Of a stretch of 64,000 bases of DNA, positions 35,772 through 42,798 are shown piece after piece. The translations under genes were made by a program, and so were the position numbers. The notes beneath the pieces were generated by a model, which worked only from the letters and a program-made list of their open reading frames with translations, ran no database searches and was not told the origin of the DNA. How positions within the stretch are numbered: the first letter of the stretch is position 1; each line of letters starts with the position of its first letter. This stretch comes from Skermanella aerolata KACC 11604. Lineage in GTDB: Bacteria > Pseudomonadota > Alphaproteobacteria > Azospirillales > Azospirillaceae. The stretch covers positions 1 through 64,000 of the forward strand of contig NZ_AVFK01000023.1 of assembly GCF_000936425.1 (NCBI RefSeq). Direction: 5' to 3'.

Positions 35772-36948
35772 ACGGCTTGGAGATCTCGAATCGCAGTTGC
35801 CGGCAGCAATCGCCCAAGCGACTGCCGCATTGGCTCCCGGCCAGGCGGTCGAGGTTATCGAAGCGCTCCAGGCGCTCGCCACCCGGCGCGGTTTCGACCT
35901 GCCGGACGGGATCGCCCTCGAGATGGACGTCGAAGTCCTGGCATCATGGCCGAGGGACCTCTTCGTCAGGGCCTTCCGCATTGTCTGGGAGCGCTTTGCC
36001 TACAGGCGGTTGCCGGAAGTCGCCGATTTCTACGAACCCATCAAGATGGCCATGACCGAGCGGCGGGAACGGCTCGCCAGGCTTCAGTCCCTCAAGCTGA
36101 AGCTGGAGACGGTAAGGATGCGGGAGAGGCTCGATCAGGAAGCCAGGCAACGCCACGCCGCGCGCCGCGAGCGCGAACTGGAGACGCTGCGGGCTGCGGC
36201 AGGGCGGGCAGCTTCCCATACCGGCTCCGGTCCTGAGGCCGAAGACCCGGTTCACCCCAGCCCGGCTATGGTGGAACCACAGGAAAATCGATCCGGGATT
36301 GACGATTCGGCTGCCGGACAAGCGTCCTGTTCTGCAGCGGAACAACCCGTTCTGCCGGAAGAGCACGGTGCCGATGTCGGCGAAAATTCTTCAGTTTCAT
36401 CGGACAAGCACGCAAGCCGAACTCAAGCCTTCCCTTACAGGCTCCGAAGTGACCGATCCAGATCGAGCCCCTTGGCAGTCGTCAAGGCGGGCGGTGGAGG
36501 ATCGGCAATCCTGCCGAACAACAAGGCGGAAAGAAGACACCGCCCAGGAAAGAGCCCGCCGCCGACCTGCCGAAACGATCGCTTGGGCATGAGTGCCGAT
36601 CGAGGCCGACTATCGAGAGATGCAACGGTCAGTCTTGAGATTCCCGGAGTCCGCGACCCGACCGCGCATCGCTCGCAGATCGACCGCCAGCACTTTGCCG
36701 GCGTGGGCGCTGTGGATGACACACCTGCTCCAGCAGGCGGGTCGAACCGAGTTCTGCGCCGAAGAGGCGCACGTGTCCGTCGGTTGGCTCCTTCCAAAAC
36801 CTTGACAGCCGACTTGAAGAAACAGCAGGGTGACTGCGAACTCCGATGGGTGGAATATCCTCATGGCCATAATTGTCGTCGCCACCACCAAGGGCGGTTC
36901 AGGCAAGAGCACCCTGGCCGCCTGCCTGGCCGCCTATTGGGCGAATGA
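35605..36948 (+). CDS. Hypothetical helical protein, unusually long frame overlapping parA
   Basis: The frame is open for 447 codons from ATG 35605. Residues ~40-200 look genuinely coding: a compact helical region (ERLGDLESQLPAAIAQATAALAPG; DLFVRAFRIVWERFAYRRLPEVADFYEPIK) and a long charged helix (RERLARLQSLKLKLE). From about 36250 the translation becomes Arg/Ser/Pro-rich and family-less, while the +3 frame there gives more protein-like sequence. The frame closes only inside the parA gene. Either the natural stop has been lost or a frameshift separates a real gene (to ~36.25 kb) from two small ones. No known domain recognised. Likely a replication or partition accessory by position. Confidence 0.45.
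   Translation: MSMTPGTAILDPTGTAPPAPAPGSTIIEASHSGTARPPTIAYAVSWHDEPSIFLPERLGDLESQLPAAIAQATAALAPGQAVEVIEALQALATRRGFDLPDGIALEMDVEVLASWPRDLFVRAFRIVWERFAYRRLPEVADFYEPIKMAMTERRERLARLQSLKLKLETVRMRERLDQEARQRHAARRERELETLRAAAGRAASHTGSGPEAEDPVHPSPAMVEPQENRSGIDDSAAGQASCSAAEQPVLPEEHGADVGENSSVSSDKHASRTQAFPYRLRSDRSRSSPLAVVKAGGGGSAILPNNKAERRHRPGKSPPPTCRNDRLGMSADRGRLSRDATVSLEIPGVRDPTAHRSQIDRQHFAGVGAVDDTPAPAGGSNRVLRRRGARVRRLAPSKTLTADLKKQQGDCELRWVEYPHGHNCRRHHQGRFRQEHPGRLPGRLLGE
36374..36592 (+). CDS. Possible small ORF, 72 aa, in the rep-par interval
   Basis: Starts at ATG 36374 (MSAKILQFHRTSTQAE) after a GGAAGAG stretch and ends with TGA at 36590-36592. The composition is polar and charged, with no domain. Its start is more protein-like than the frame it competes with (the 35605-36948 ORF). 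Reported because one of the two overlapping readings must be spurious. Confidence 0.25.
   Translation: MSAKILQFHRTSTQAELKPSLTGSEVTDPDRAPWQSSRRAVEDRQSCRTTRRKEDTAQERARRRPAETIAWA
36593..36805 (+). CDS. Possible small ORF, 70 aa, in the rep-par interval
   Basis: Begins with GTG at 36593 immediately after the previous stop, suggesting coupling, and ends 58 bases before parA. A central helical part (LPAWALWMTHLLQQAG) and AEEAHVSVGWLLPKP give it a more natural composition than the overlapping long frame. No family recognised. Confidence 0.25.
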   Translation: MPIEADYREMQRSVLRFPESATRPRIARRSTASTLPAWALWMTHLLQQAGRTEFCAEEAHVSVGWLLPKP

Positions 36949-37480
36949 CCCGGGCAGCGTCGAGGCCCTCGATACCGACCCGAACCGTAATCTACTCGCC
37001 CGATTGAGCGGAACCGGCATTCCCTGCGTGTCGGTTGACGAAGAGGCCATCCTGCCGACCATCGGCGAAGCGTCGCAACGAGCCGGCCTCGTCATCGTGG
37101 ATGTCGCAGGCACGCTGGCGCGAGGTCTGCTCTATGCTGTGTCGGCAGCCGACATCGTTCTGATTCCATGCCGGCCCGACCGGAACGACGTTGTCGAGGC
37201 GGTGCGAACTCAGGAGGTCATCCGCCAAGCCGAAGCCATGATCCGCCGCAAGATCCCCCACGCGGCCATCTTGAGCCAAGTCAACCGCAAGGCTGTCGTC
37301 ACGACGCAGACGCGTGCTCAACTCGACGCCTTGGGGGTGCCGTATCTTTCACATGACATACCCGCCCGCACCGCTTATCAACAGGCCAGCTACACCGGCT
37401 CGCCCTTGAACGACTCCTTCGTGCGCGAGGACATAAACGCCATCGCCCTTGCCGTTACCGAACTGATGGAAAGTACTTGA
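36863..37480 (+). CDS. ParA-family ATPase, first partition locus
   Basis: A short ParA/MinD-type ATPase of 205 residues starting at ATG 36863. It has a deviant Walker A (KGGSGKST, residues 10-17), ALDTDPNRNL for Walker A', and VIVDVAGTL for Walker B. There is no N-terminal HTH, so it resembles type Ib or VirC1-like ParAs, which do not act as repressors themselves. Its stop overlaps the next start by one base, so the downstream product is probably its partner in segregation. A second, longer ParA is encoded 1.7 kb downstream. Confidence 0.85.
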   Translation: MAIIVVATTKGGSGKSTLAACLAAYWANDPGSVEALDTDPNRNLLARLSGTGIPCVSVDEEAILPTIGEASQRAGLVIVDVAGTLARGLLYAVSAADIVLIPCRPDRNDVVEAVRTQEVIRQAEAMIRRKIPHAAILSQVNRKAVVTTQTRAQLDALGVPYLSHDIPARTAYQQASYTGSPLNDSFVREDINAIALAVTELMEST

Positions 37481-38163
37481 TGGCTACCCGGAAGAGCTCA
37501 GCGGAAGGCGGCAATGGTACGCCCGATCCCAGCCCCCGCAAGCCCAAGACCGCGATGCGTCTGCTCGATCCGGAGCAGATCAGGCGCGAGGTGGCGCCGC
37601 TGGCCAATCTGCTTCCCAGCCAGAGTGCCCGGGAAGCCGAGATCATGCCGCCGCGCCGCAAGCTCCGGCCGGAGCTTTCAGAACTTCGCACACGTGCGAA
37701 CTTCGCGGAAGCTATACGGGGCATCTGGACCGAAGCCGAAGACAACTTCATCGCGATCGGCCGCTACATGAACCATGCCAAATCGGTGCTCAACCATGGC
37801 GAATTCATGGGAATGATCGAAACCGACCTTCCGTTCCGCTACAGCACGGCGAACCGGTTGATGAAGGTCGCGGCCGCTCTCGACGCCGGTGCCCTGCCCG
37901 CCGATCAACTCCCCCCGAGCTACGCGACTATCTACGAACTCCTGACGCTTTCGGAAAGCGAGCGCCGGCAGGCAGTCGAGGAAGGCATCGTACGTCCGGA
38001 TATGCAGCGCAAGGACGTGACCGAGTTTCGCAGGCGGATGAGACGAGCTGCCGAGGATAGAGCCTTGAGCCTCGAGACGGAGCGTGTACGGCTGTTGAAA
38101 CGCATTGACGAAATCGACAGGCAACTGGCTGCGATTCGGACAGAACGGAACGGAGCCGCTTAG
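37480..38163 (+). CDS. Partner of the first ParA; DUF3102-like putative centromere-binding protein
   Basis: A 227-residue protein coupled to parA (TGATG overlap). Residues ~70-130 (GIWTEAEDNFIAIGRYMNHAKSVLNHGEF, then FRYSTANRLMKVAAAL) resemble the DUF3102-type helical domain found in plasmid and phage DNA-binding proteins. The C-terminal part is a coiled coil (RRRMRRAAEDRALSLETERVRLLKRIDEIDRQLA). It lacks ParB signatures. By position it should be the centromere-binding component of the first partition locus. A 16-bp palindrome (37685-37700) lies inside its coding sequence. Confidence 0.6.
   Translation: MATRKSSAEGGNGTPDPSPRKPKTAMRLLDPEQIRREVAPLANLLPSQSAREAEIMPPRRKLRPELSELRTRANFAEAIRGIWTEAEDNFIAIGRYMNHAKSVLNHGEFMGMIETDLPFRYSTANRLMKVAAALDAGALPADQLPPSYATIYELLTLSESERRQAVEEGIVRPDMQRKDVTEFRRRMRRAAEDRALSLETERVRLLKRIDEIDRQLAAIRTERNGAA
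37685..37700. other. 16-bp palindrome inside the partner gene
   Basis: TTCGCAC-AC-GTGCGAA has 7-bp arms around a 2-base centre, the same geometry as the candidate parS sites at 38.9-41.0 kb but a different sequence. It may be a binding site for the first partition system. A coding coincidence cannot be excluded. Confidence 0.3.
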
Positions 38164-38923
38164 CGGCCATCCGCGTGGAAGCCATCAACGCCGACCCCCT
38201 GGCCTTCTTCAAGGGCTGGCCTTCTTCAAGGATTGAGGACGCTACGCCCCCAAAGTACATGGAACCTCGCCGCCTCCCCTGCACCGCCCCACTACCTGCT
38301 TTGGCGGGAGGACACGGTGAACTTGCCGGCAGGCCACGTGGAGAGCGCTTCCTTGTTGCCGAATGCGGAATCGAGAGCTGGTCTCTCGACTCCGGCGGCC
38401 TCGGTCAGGGGACAAGCAGTTGGCGCCCTCCCCCCTTTGACCTCACTCAGTCGGGATATGCCAGCCTCCCTAAATCATATTCACGTCCACGACCTTCGTT
38501 TCCTACCGCATCATCGATCCTGAAGCTGCATTGTCCACTGTGTTTGGCAGCAATAGCAATGTGAAGCTCAGTCACCTGTACGACTCCTTCAGGAACGTTA
38601 GCGCTTCCCGGCCGGGTAGGAGAACCAAGATCACGCCAATGGACGAACTGCATTTAGAAACACTCCCACATGCCATTCAAGACGCCAGTTTCCATAATGG
38701 AACAACGAACTCGTTGTGAGGGTTCCTCTCTCCGCCTCCTTAAAGAATATGTACTCCAAATGTTTCGGGGACTTGCAGCTAGGATAATTCATGCGCATGA
38801 ACCGTTTGGAGACAGGAAGCAACCTTTGCGCTACCATAATATTAGCGTCCTCAGCCAGGAGGGCGATCATGCAATGACATCGGTTTCCCTTGTCGAAGGT
38901 ATTCAATGCCGTCCGATCGGCCT
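38164..38923. other. Gene-free stretch between the two partition loci
   Basis: I see no convincing gene in this stretch. Short frames on both strands have random composition. It contains a 17-bp tandem duplication (CTGGCCTTCTTCAAGG, starting about 38200) and a part (about 38450-38870) with lower GC than its surroundings. The candidate parS sites follow directly. The region may be part of the centromere of the second locus. Confidence 0.4.
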
Positions 38924-38939
38924 TGTGCGGAACCGCACA
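38924..38939. other. Candidate parS site 1
   Basis: TGTGCGGAACCGCACA: 7-bp arms TGTGCGG/CCGCACA around a 2-base centre. It lies 193 bases before the second parA. The length and form match ParB binding sites (16-bp palindromes), while the sequence differs from the chromosomal TGTTTCACGTGAAACA type, as is usual for secondary replicons. Confidence 0.65.
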
Positions 38940-39010
38940 GGGTTTTCATGGCTGTGGAAGTATGGGGCGATCCCGCCTGACATCGGTTCTCATGACCGGG
39001 CCAAATGCAG

Positions 39011-39026
39011 TGTGCGGTTCCGCACA
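39011..39026. other. Candidate parS site 2
   Basis: TGTGCGGTTCCGCACA, the same palindrome read from the other strand, 71 bases after site 1 and about 105 bases before the second parA. Two sites this close to the parA start could also serve autoregulation. Confidence 0.65.
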
Positions 39027-39131
39027 CAGGTTCATGAATAATCGACGGGGCCAATCAGGCAGCGATTGACAGATCAGATCACGCACTAGAAACATCGACG
39101 CAGATCGATCGACCTGGGCGGAGAAGCGGTG

Positions 39132-40091
39132 ATGGCGCGTGCAGCGAAGAAAAAGGCGGAGGCGGCGGACGCTGTTCCAATCGAGGATTTTACCGCCGAG
39201 CAGTCCGTCGATACATCAACGAAGGCAGCCGCCAAGCCATTGGCAAAGTCCGTTGGCAAATCCACCAAAGCATCCGCTCCGAAGCGGGCGTTCGTCCTGG
39301 CGGTCACGAACCTGAAGGGCGGGGTCGCCAAGACGACAACAGCCTGCAATGTCGGATGGGGTCTGACCGACTCAGGCCTCAGCTGCCTGATCGTCGATCT
39401 CGACATGCAGGCAAATGCCACCTCGGATCTCGGCTTCGACATATCCCAGATCCAGGAGAGCGGGCTCAGCATGGCAGCGGTTCTTCGCGGCCAGCATGAC
39501 ATGGACGATATCCTGCTCCAGTACAGCGATACCAACCTCTGGGTAGCGCCCAGCGCCAAGGCCCTGACAGACGTCGAGCGCCAACTCAGCACGGAGATCG
39601 GCGGCGAGAAAAGGCTGTTCCAGAAGGTCAGCAGCGTCAGCGGCCGTTTCGACGTCGTCATCTTCGACTGCGGCCCCAACCTCAACCTGCTGACGATCAA
39701 CGCGCTTAGCATGGCGGACTTCCTGATCATCCCCGTACAAACCGAATATCTGGCGGCGCATGGCACGCTGAGCCTGCTCGACACAGTCTCCCAGGTCCGC
39801 GACAACTACAATCCCGGCCTGACCATCCTGCCGATCCTGCCCACGATGTTCAGCGAGCGGAACAGCCAGGAGCAGGCGACTTTGGGTGAACTGCGCCAAC
39901 TCGTTTCCGACATCGTGCCCATCTTCGATCCGGTCCCGCGCGCCACCGTGTTCTCCAAGGCCTCGGCATCCGGGCACCCTGCCCTGCGCGCCAGCGGGCG
40001 TTCCAAAGCGGTTGGAACCTATCGGAATTACGTGAAGATGATCCTGTCCAAGATGAAGGCGGCACGAACCTCCAGCAAGCAGGCGGACTGA
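39132..40091 (+). CDS. parA: ParA-family chromosome/plasmid partition ATPase, second locus
   Basis: A ParA ATPase of 319 residues. A Lys/Ala-rich N-terminal extension (~52 residues) precedes the ATPase core. Walker A is KGGVAKTT at residues ~62-69, LIVDLDMQANATSDLG is the A' region, and VIFDCGPNLNLLTINAL is Walker B. ATG 39132 or the adjoining GTG 39129 follow GGAG. The gene is followed after 3 bases by parB. It should drive segregation of ParB-parS complexes along the nucleoid. The basic extension may add non-specific DNA binding. Confidence 0.9.
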   Translation: MARAAKKKAEAADAVPIEDFTAEQSVDTSTKAAAKPLAKSVGKSTKASAPKRAFVLAVTNLKGGVAKTTTACNVGWGLTDSGLSCLIVDLDMQANATSDLGFDISQIQESGLSMAAVLRGQHDMDDILLQYSDTNLWVAPSAKALTDVERQLSTEIGGEKRLFQKVSSVSGRFDVVIFDCGPNLNLLTINALSMADFLIIPVQTEYLAAHGTLSLLDTVSQVRDNYNPGLTILPILPTMFSERNSQEQATLGELRQLVSDIVPIFDPVPRATVFSKASASGHPALRASGRSKAVGTYRNYVKMILSKMKAARTSSKQAD

Positions 40092-40094
40092 TCC

Positions 40095-41012
40095 ATGGCA
40101 AATCTTCTCGCACGGCGTGAGCCGACCAGCATGCAACGGCAGGCCAAGGCGCTTGTGGCCAAGGTGGGGGAAGCGGACCCCAACGGGCGTCAGCAGCGGA
40201 TTCCCATAGCCAGTATCAGACCGAACCCCAACCAGCCCCGGAAGAACGTCGATCAGTCGAAGATCGTCGCGCTGGCCGAGAACATCCGCCGGGTCGGGCT
40301 GATCAATCCGGTTACCGTCGTTTATCGCGATGGTGGCGAGTACGAACTCCGGGCCGGTCAGCGCCGGCTGCTCGCCCATCAGCACCTTGGCGAGACCACG
40401 ATTCTCGCCCGCGTCTTCCTGACGTCGGATCCGGCTGTCGCCATAGCGGAGAACCTGCTGCGCGAGGACCTGGACGTCGTGGAAACCGCTTTGGCGATCC
40501 GCGACATGATGGAGCAGATGGGCGTCGAGGATCAAAGTCAGATCGCCGACCTCGTGGGCATGGAGCGCTCGCGGATCAGCCGCTTCCTCGGCGTTCTCCG
40601 CATGCCGCAGGACATCCTGGACGACTACAGGGACAGGGTCGACGAGATCTCGGCGACACGGTTGTTCGAAGTAGCCTCCGGCGGATCGGACGAGCGCCAG
40701 CGCGTTCTCTGGACGCTGGCCAAGGCCGGTTTGACGGAGCGCGAGCTGCGCGAGGCCAAGCGTAGCGCAGCCGGGAATGAGACGGCGGCCGGCGCCGAAG
40801 CCGGGCAGGGCGAGGCACCTTCGAGGGGGCCGTCCCCGTCGCGCGACCGCTCCGCACGCCCGCTGAAGATGGGCAAGAAGTTACTGGATATGATCGAGCA
40901 TTTGTCACTTACGATAGGGCACCTGGACGGCACCGGCGACCGGATCGATGAAGACCATCGCTTGCAGCTGGAGACTCTGCGGGAGCGTATCGATCGGATA
41001 CTGAAACGGTAG
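40095..41012 (+). CDS. parB: ParB/RepB/Spo0J-family partition protein
   Basis: A 305-residue ParB. The N-terminal CTPase/ParB fold carries IPIASIRPNPNQPRKN, ENIRRVGLINPVTV, the AGQRRLLAHQHLG box (a GERR-type motif) and AIAENLLREDLD. The helix-turn-helix follows (QIADLVGMERSRISRFLGVLRMP), and the C-terminal end is a charged dimerisation helix (LQLETLRERIDRILKR). It is predicted to load at the three 16-bp palindromes around this operon and slide along DNA. The linker at residues ~205-255 is Ser/Gly/Glu-rich. Confidence 0.92.
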   Translation: MANLLARREPTSMQRQAKALVAKVGEADPNGRQQRIPIASIRPNPNQPRKNVDQSKIVALAENIRRVGLINPVTVVYRDGGEYELRAGQRRLLAHQHLGETTILARVFLTSDPAVAIAENLLREDLDVVETALAIRDMMEQMGVEDQSQIADLVGMERSRISRFLGVLRMPQDILDDYRDRVDEISATRLFEVASGGSDERQRVLWTLAKAGLTERELREAKRSAAGNETAAGAEAGQGEAPSRGPSPSRDRSARPLKMGKKLLDMIEHLSLTIGHLDGTGDRIDEDHRLQLETLRERIDRILKR

Positions 41013-41034
41013 GGCAGGGGGAAGCCGGTAGTCG

Positions 41035-41050
41035 TGTGCGGAACCGCACA
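41035..41050. other. Candidate parS site 3
   Basis: An exact copy of site 1 (TGTGCGGAACCGCACA), located 22 bases after the parB stop. With sites 1 and 2 it brackets the parAB operon. Confidence 0.65.
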
Positions 41051-41179
41051 GGCGACTTTGCCAATCCACTTGGACGGGCCGTGCGATGACACTTGCAACT
41101 CCGGAGGCTGGACCAAGCGTGGCGCATCGGAGCGCACCTCTCCGGCTGTAAGACATCGAACGTCGGGGACCGCTCCTGG

Positions 41180-41237
41180 TGAAATCCGGCAAAGATATCG
41201 GGCCTCTTCAGCCCGACATCTAATGCTCCAGACCGGT
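41180..41237. repeat. Single-unit copy of a dispersed REP-like element
   Basis: The core TCGGGCCTCTTCAGCCCGA (41198-41216) is an imperfect palindrome. It is the same as one unit of the inverted pair at 60775-60856, and the flanks match too: TCCGGCAAAGAT on the left and GCTCCAGACCGGT on the right. This is therefore a shorter form of the same element. The rest of the gap 41051-41367 shows no gene. Confidence 0.65.
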
Positions 41238-41367
41238 CAAACTCTTAGGCTCCAGGTATTATGGGATTTGATTCGCTGGCAGCGCCTGCGGTTATCAAGC
41301 TGGCAGAAGGTCACCTCGTCCGCCTCGTGACCCAGGAAATCAGCGCTTGGCGTCTACAAACCGACTT

Positions 41368-42798
41368 TTATTTTCCGCTAGCCTGCCGGCTTCGAACGAG
41401 CAAAAGAAAAGCTAACAAACACGCTATGGCTGTAAGAACCCAGATCAACGCACCACGCGAACTGCTGAAGGCCAAGCTGCCGTTTCCCCAGGCCGCACGG
41501 ACCTCTTCCAAATCCTGCCTCAGGAGCGGCAGCGGCAGCATGGAAAGCTCAGCGACCGGGATCGATCCTAGAATGCGCCGGGGGTCCGGTTTGGCGTCCC
41601 GCCCGTTGTCCAGCGGTAGACGCCGGGCCAGTCGCTCCACTTCGCCATCGCCTGCGAAGAATTGCGGGTCAAGCGTCAATGGGAATAGGGATGTCTCGCC
41701 CTGCATCTTAAGCTCGATCATTGCGTTGACGTCGTTGCAGACGCCCAAGGCATAGTAGCCGCCGAACGGAAGCTCCGGATGGTGCTGCTTGATCATGCTG
41801 TAGGCACGTACGATGCCGCTGGCAAGCCGGGTGACTTCCAGGGCCTCCGCACCTTGGTAACGATGTGCGACATTGCCCATGACCCAGGCCTGATCCCGCG
41901 TCACACTCGGGCGGAACACGGCTTCTCCGTCGATCCCGAAGTAGAACGACAGGGCGGCATTGACCACAGGGCCGCGGACGATGAATTCGTGCTGTGAATG
42001 GCTGACCGGAACCAACAGGAGACGGTCAGTTCCAGGGACAGTGATCCCGGTATCGATCCAGAACGGCGTTAAGACGTCGCGTCCCTGATAGATCAGGTCG
42101 CCGAAATTGGCGAAATACCTGGAATCCCTGACCTCCAGGTCGTGGCCGGCCTCCGTCAGGGCGTTCATGAGAGCGCTTGGCGTGTCAACAGGCTGTCCAC
42201 CTATGACGACGTGATACCCTGAAGCGTCATCCCGGGAGTCCAAGGAGAGGCGGTTCAGCACCTCGGCGAGCCGCAGACTATCGGCATAGCGGCCGGCCAG
42301 CTCCGGGTCGATCCGATCGCCGACTTCCAGTCCGAAGCCCAGGGATCGTAGATAGGCATCCGGTGCCGGAGACCTGCCGGCAGCGGGGATGCCGAGCTCC
42401 TCTTCGATGGGTGCCCTATCAGTCCCCTCGACCGCGTCCGGCTGCGGAATGGCTGTATCAGTGGACTTGTCCATCGCCGCCGCCGCAAGCCGGACGGCCC
42501 GGCCCATTCCGGTTACGGTCATGCCTGGAAAGCGGTCCAAAGCCTCGAAGTTTTTGCCGAGGATCAGCTCTCGGAGCCGCTTGATTTCGTCGGGTCCAAG
42601 AATCCCGCCGGCTTTCGGATTTCGGCCCAGGCGCGTGTACAGCGCCTCCACGAAGTCCGGGTTTTGGGACAGCTCGGACATAACCTGTGACACGGGCAGC
42701 CAGGATGCCTCGTTTGCCGACAGCGGCGCCCGGCACATCAGCATGCCGGTCAGGAGCAGGGTTAAAAGCACGACCACGCGATGCGGGGCGGAACTCAT
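41368..42798 (-). CDS. Exported membrane-anchored protein of unknown function
   Basis: A 476-residue protein with a signal peptide (HRVVVLLTLLLTGMLMCRAPLSA) and a C-terminal transmembrane helix (ALIWVLTAIACLLAFLLLV) followed by a basic tail, so the ~410-residue body faces the periplasm. The body contains YHVVIGGQPVDTPSALMNAL, FANFGDLIYQGRDVLTPFWIDTG and a VPVSHSQHEFIVRGP block. No known domain is recognised. It overlaps the end of the alpha/beta-hydrolase lipoprotein gene by 4 bases, so the two are translationally coupled and probably act together at the envelope. It is the last gene of the minus-strand envelope operon. Confidence 0.7.
   Translation of the reverse strand: MSSAPHRVVVLLTLLLTGMLMCRAPLSANEASWLPVSQVMSELSQNPDFVEALYTRLGRNPKAGGILGPDEIKRLRELILGKNFEALDRFPGMTVTGMGRAVRLAAAAMDKSTDTAIPQPDAVEGTDRAPIEEELGIPAAGRSPAPDAYLRSLGFGLEVGDRIDPELAGRYADSLRLAEVLNRLSLDSRDDASGYHVVIGGQPVDTPSALMNALTEAGHDLEVRDSRYFANFGDLIYQGRDVLTPFWIDTGITVPGTDRLLLVPVSHSQHEFIVRGPVVNAALSFYFGIDGEAVFRPSVTRDQAWVMGNVAHRYQGAEALEVTRLASGIVRAYSMIKQHHPELPFGGYYALGVCNDVNAMIELKMQGETSLFPLTLDPQFFAGDGEVERLARRLPLDNGRDAKPDPRRILGSIPVAELSMLPLPLLRQDLEEVRAAWGNGSLAFSSSRGALIWVLTAIACLLAFLLLVRSRQASGK

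Noticed and set aside
38164-39128. Several 60-130-codon ORFs between the two partition loci
   Set aside because: No ribosome sites, no domain, and inconsistent composition. The palindromes make a centromere-like role more likely.
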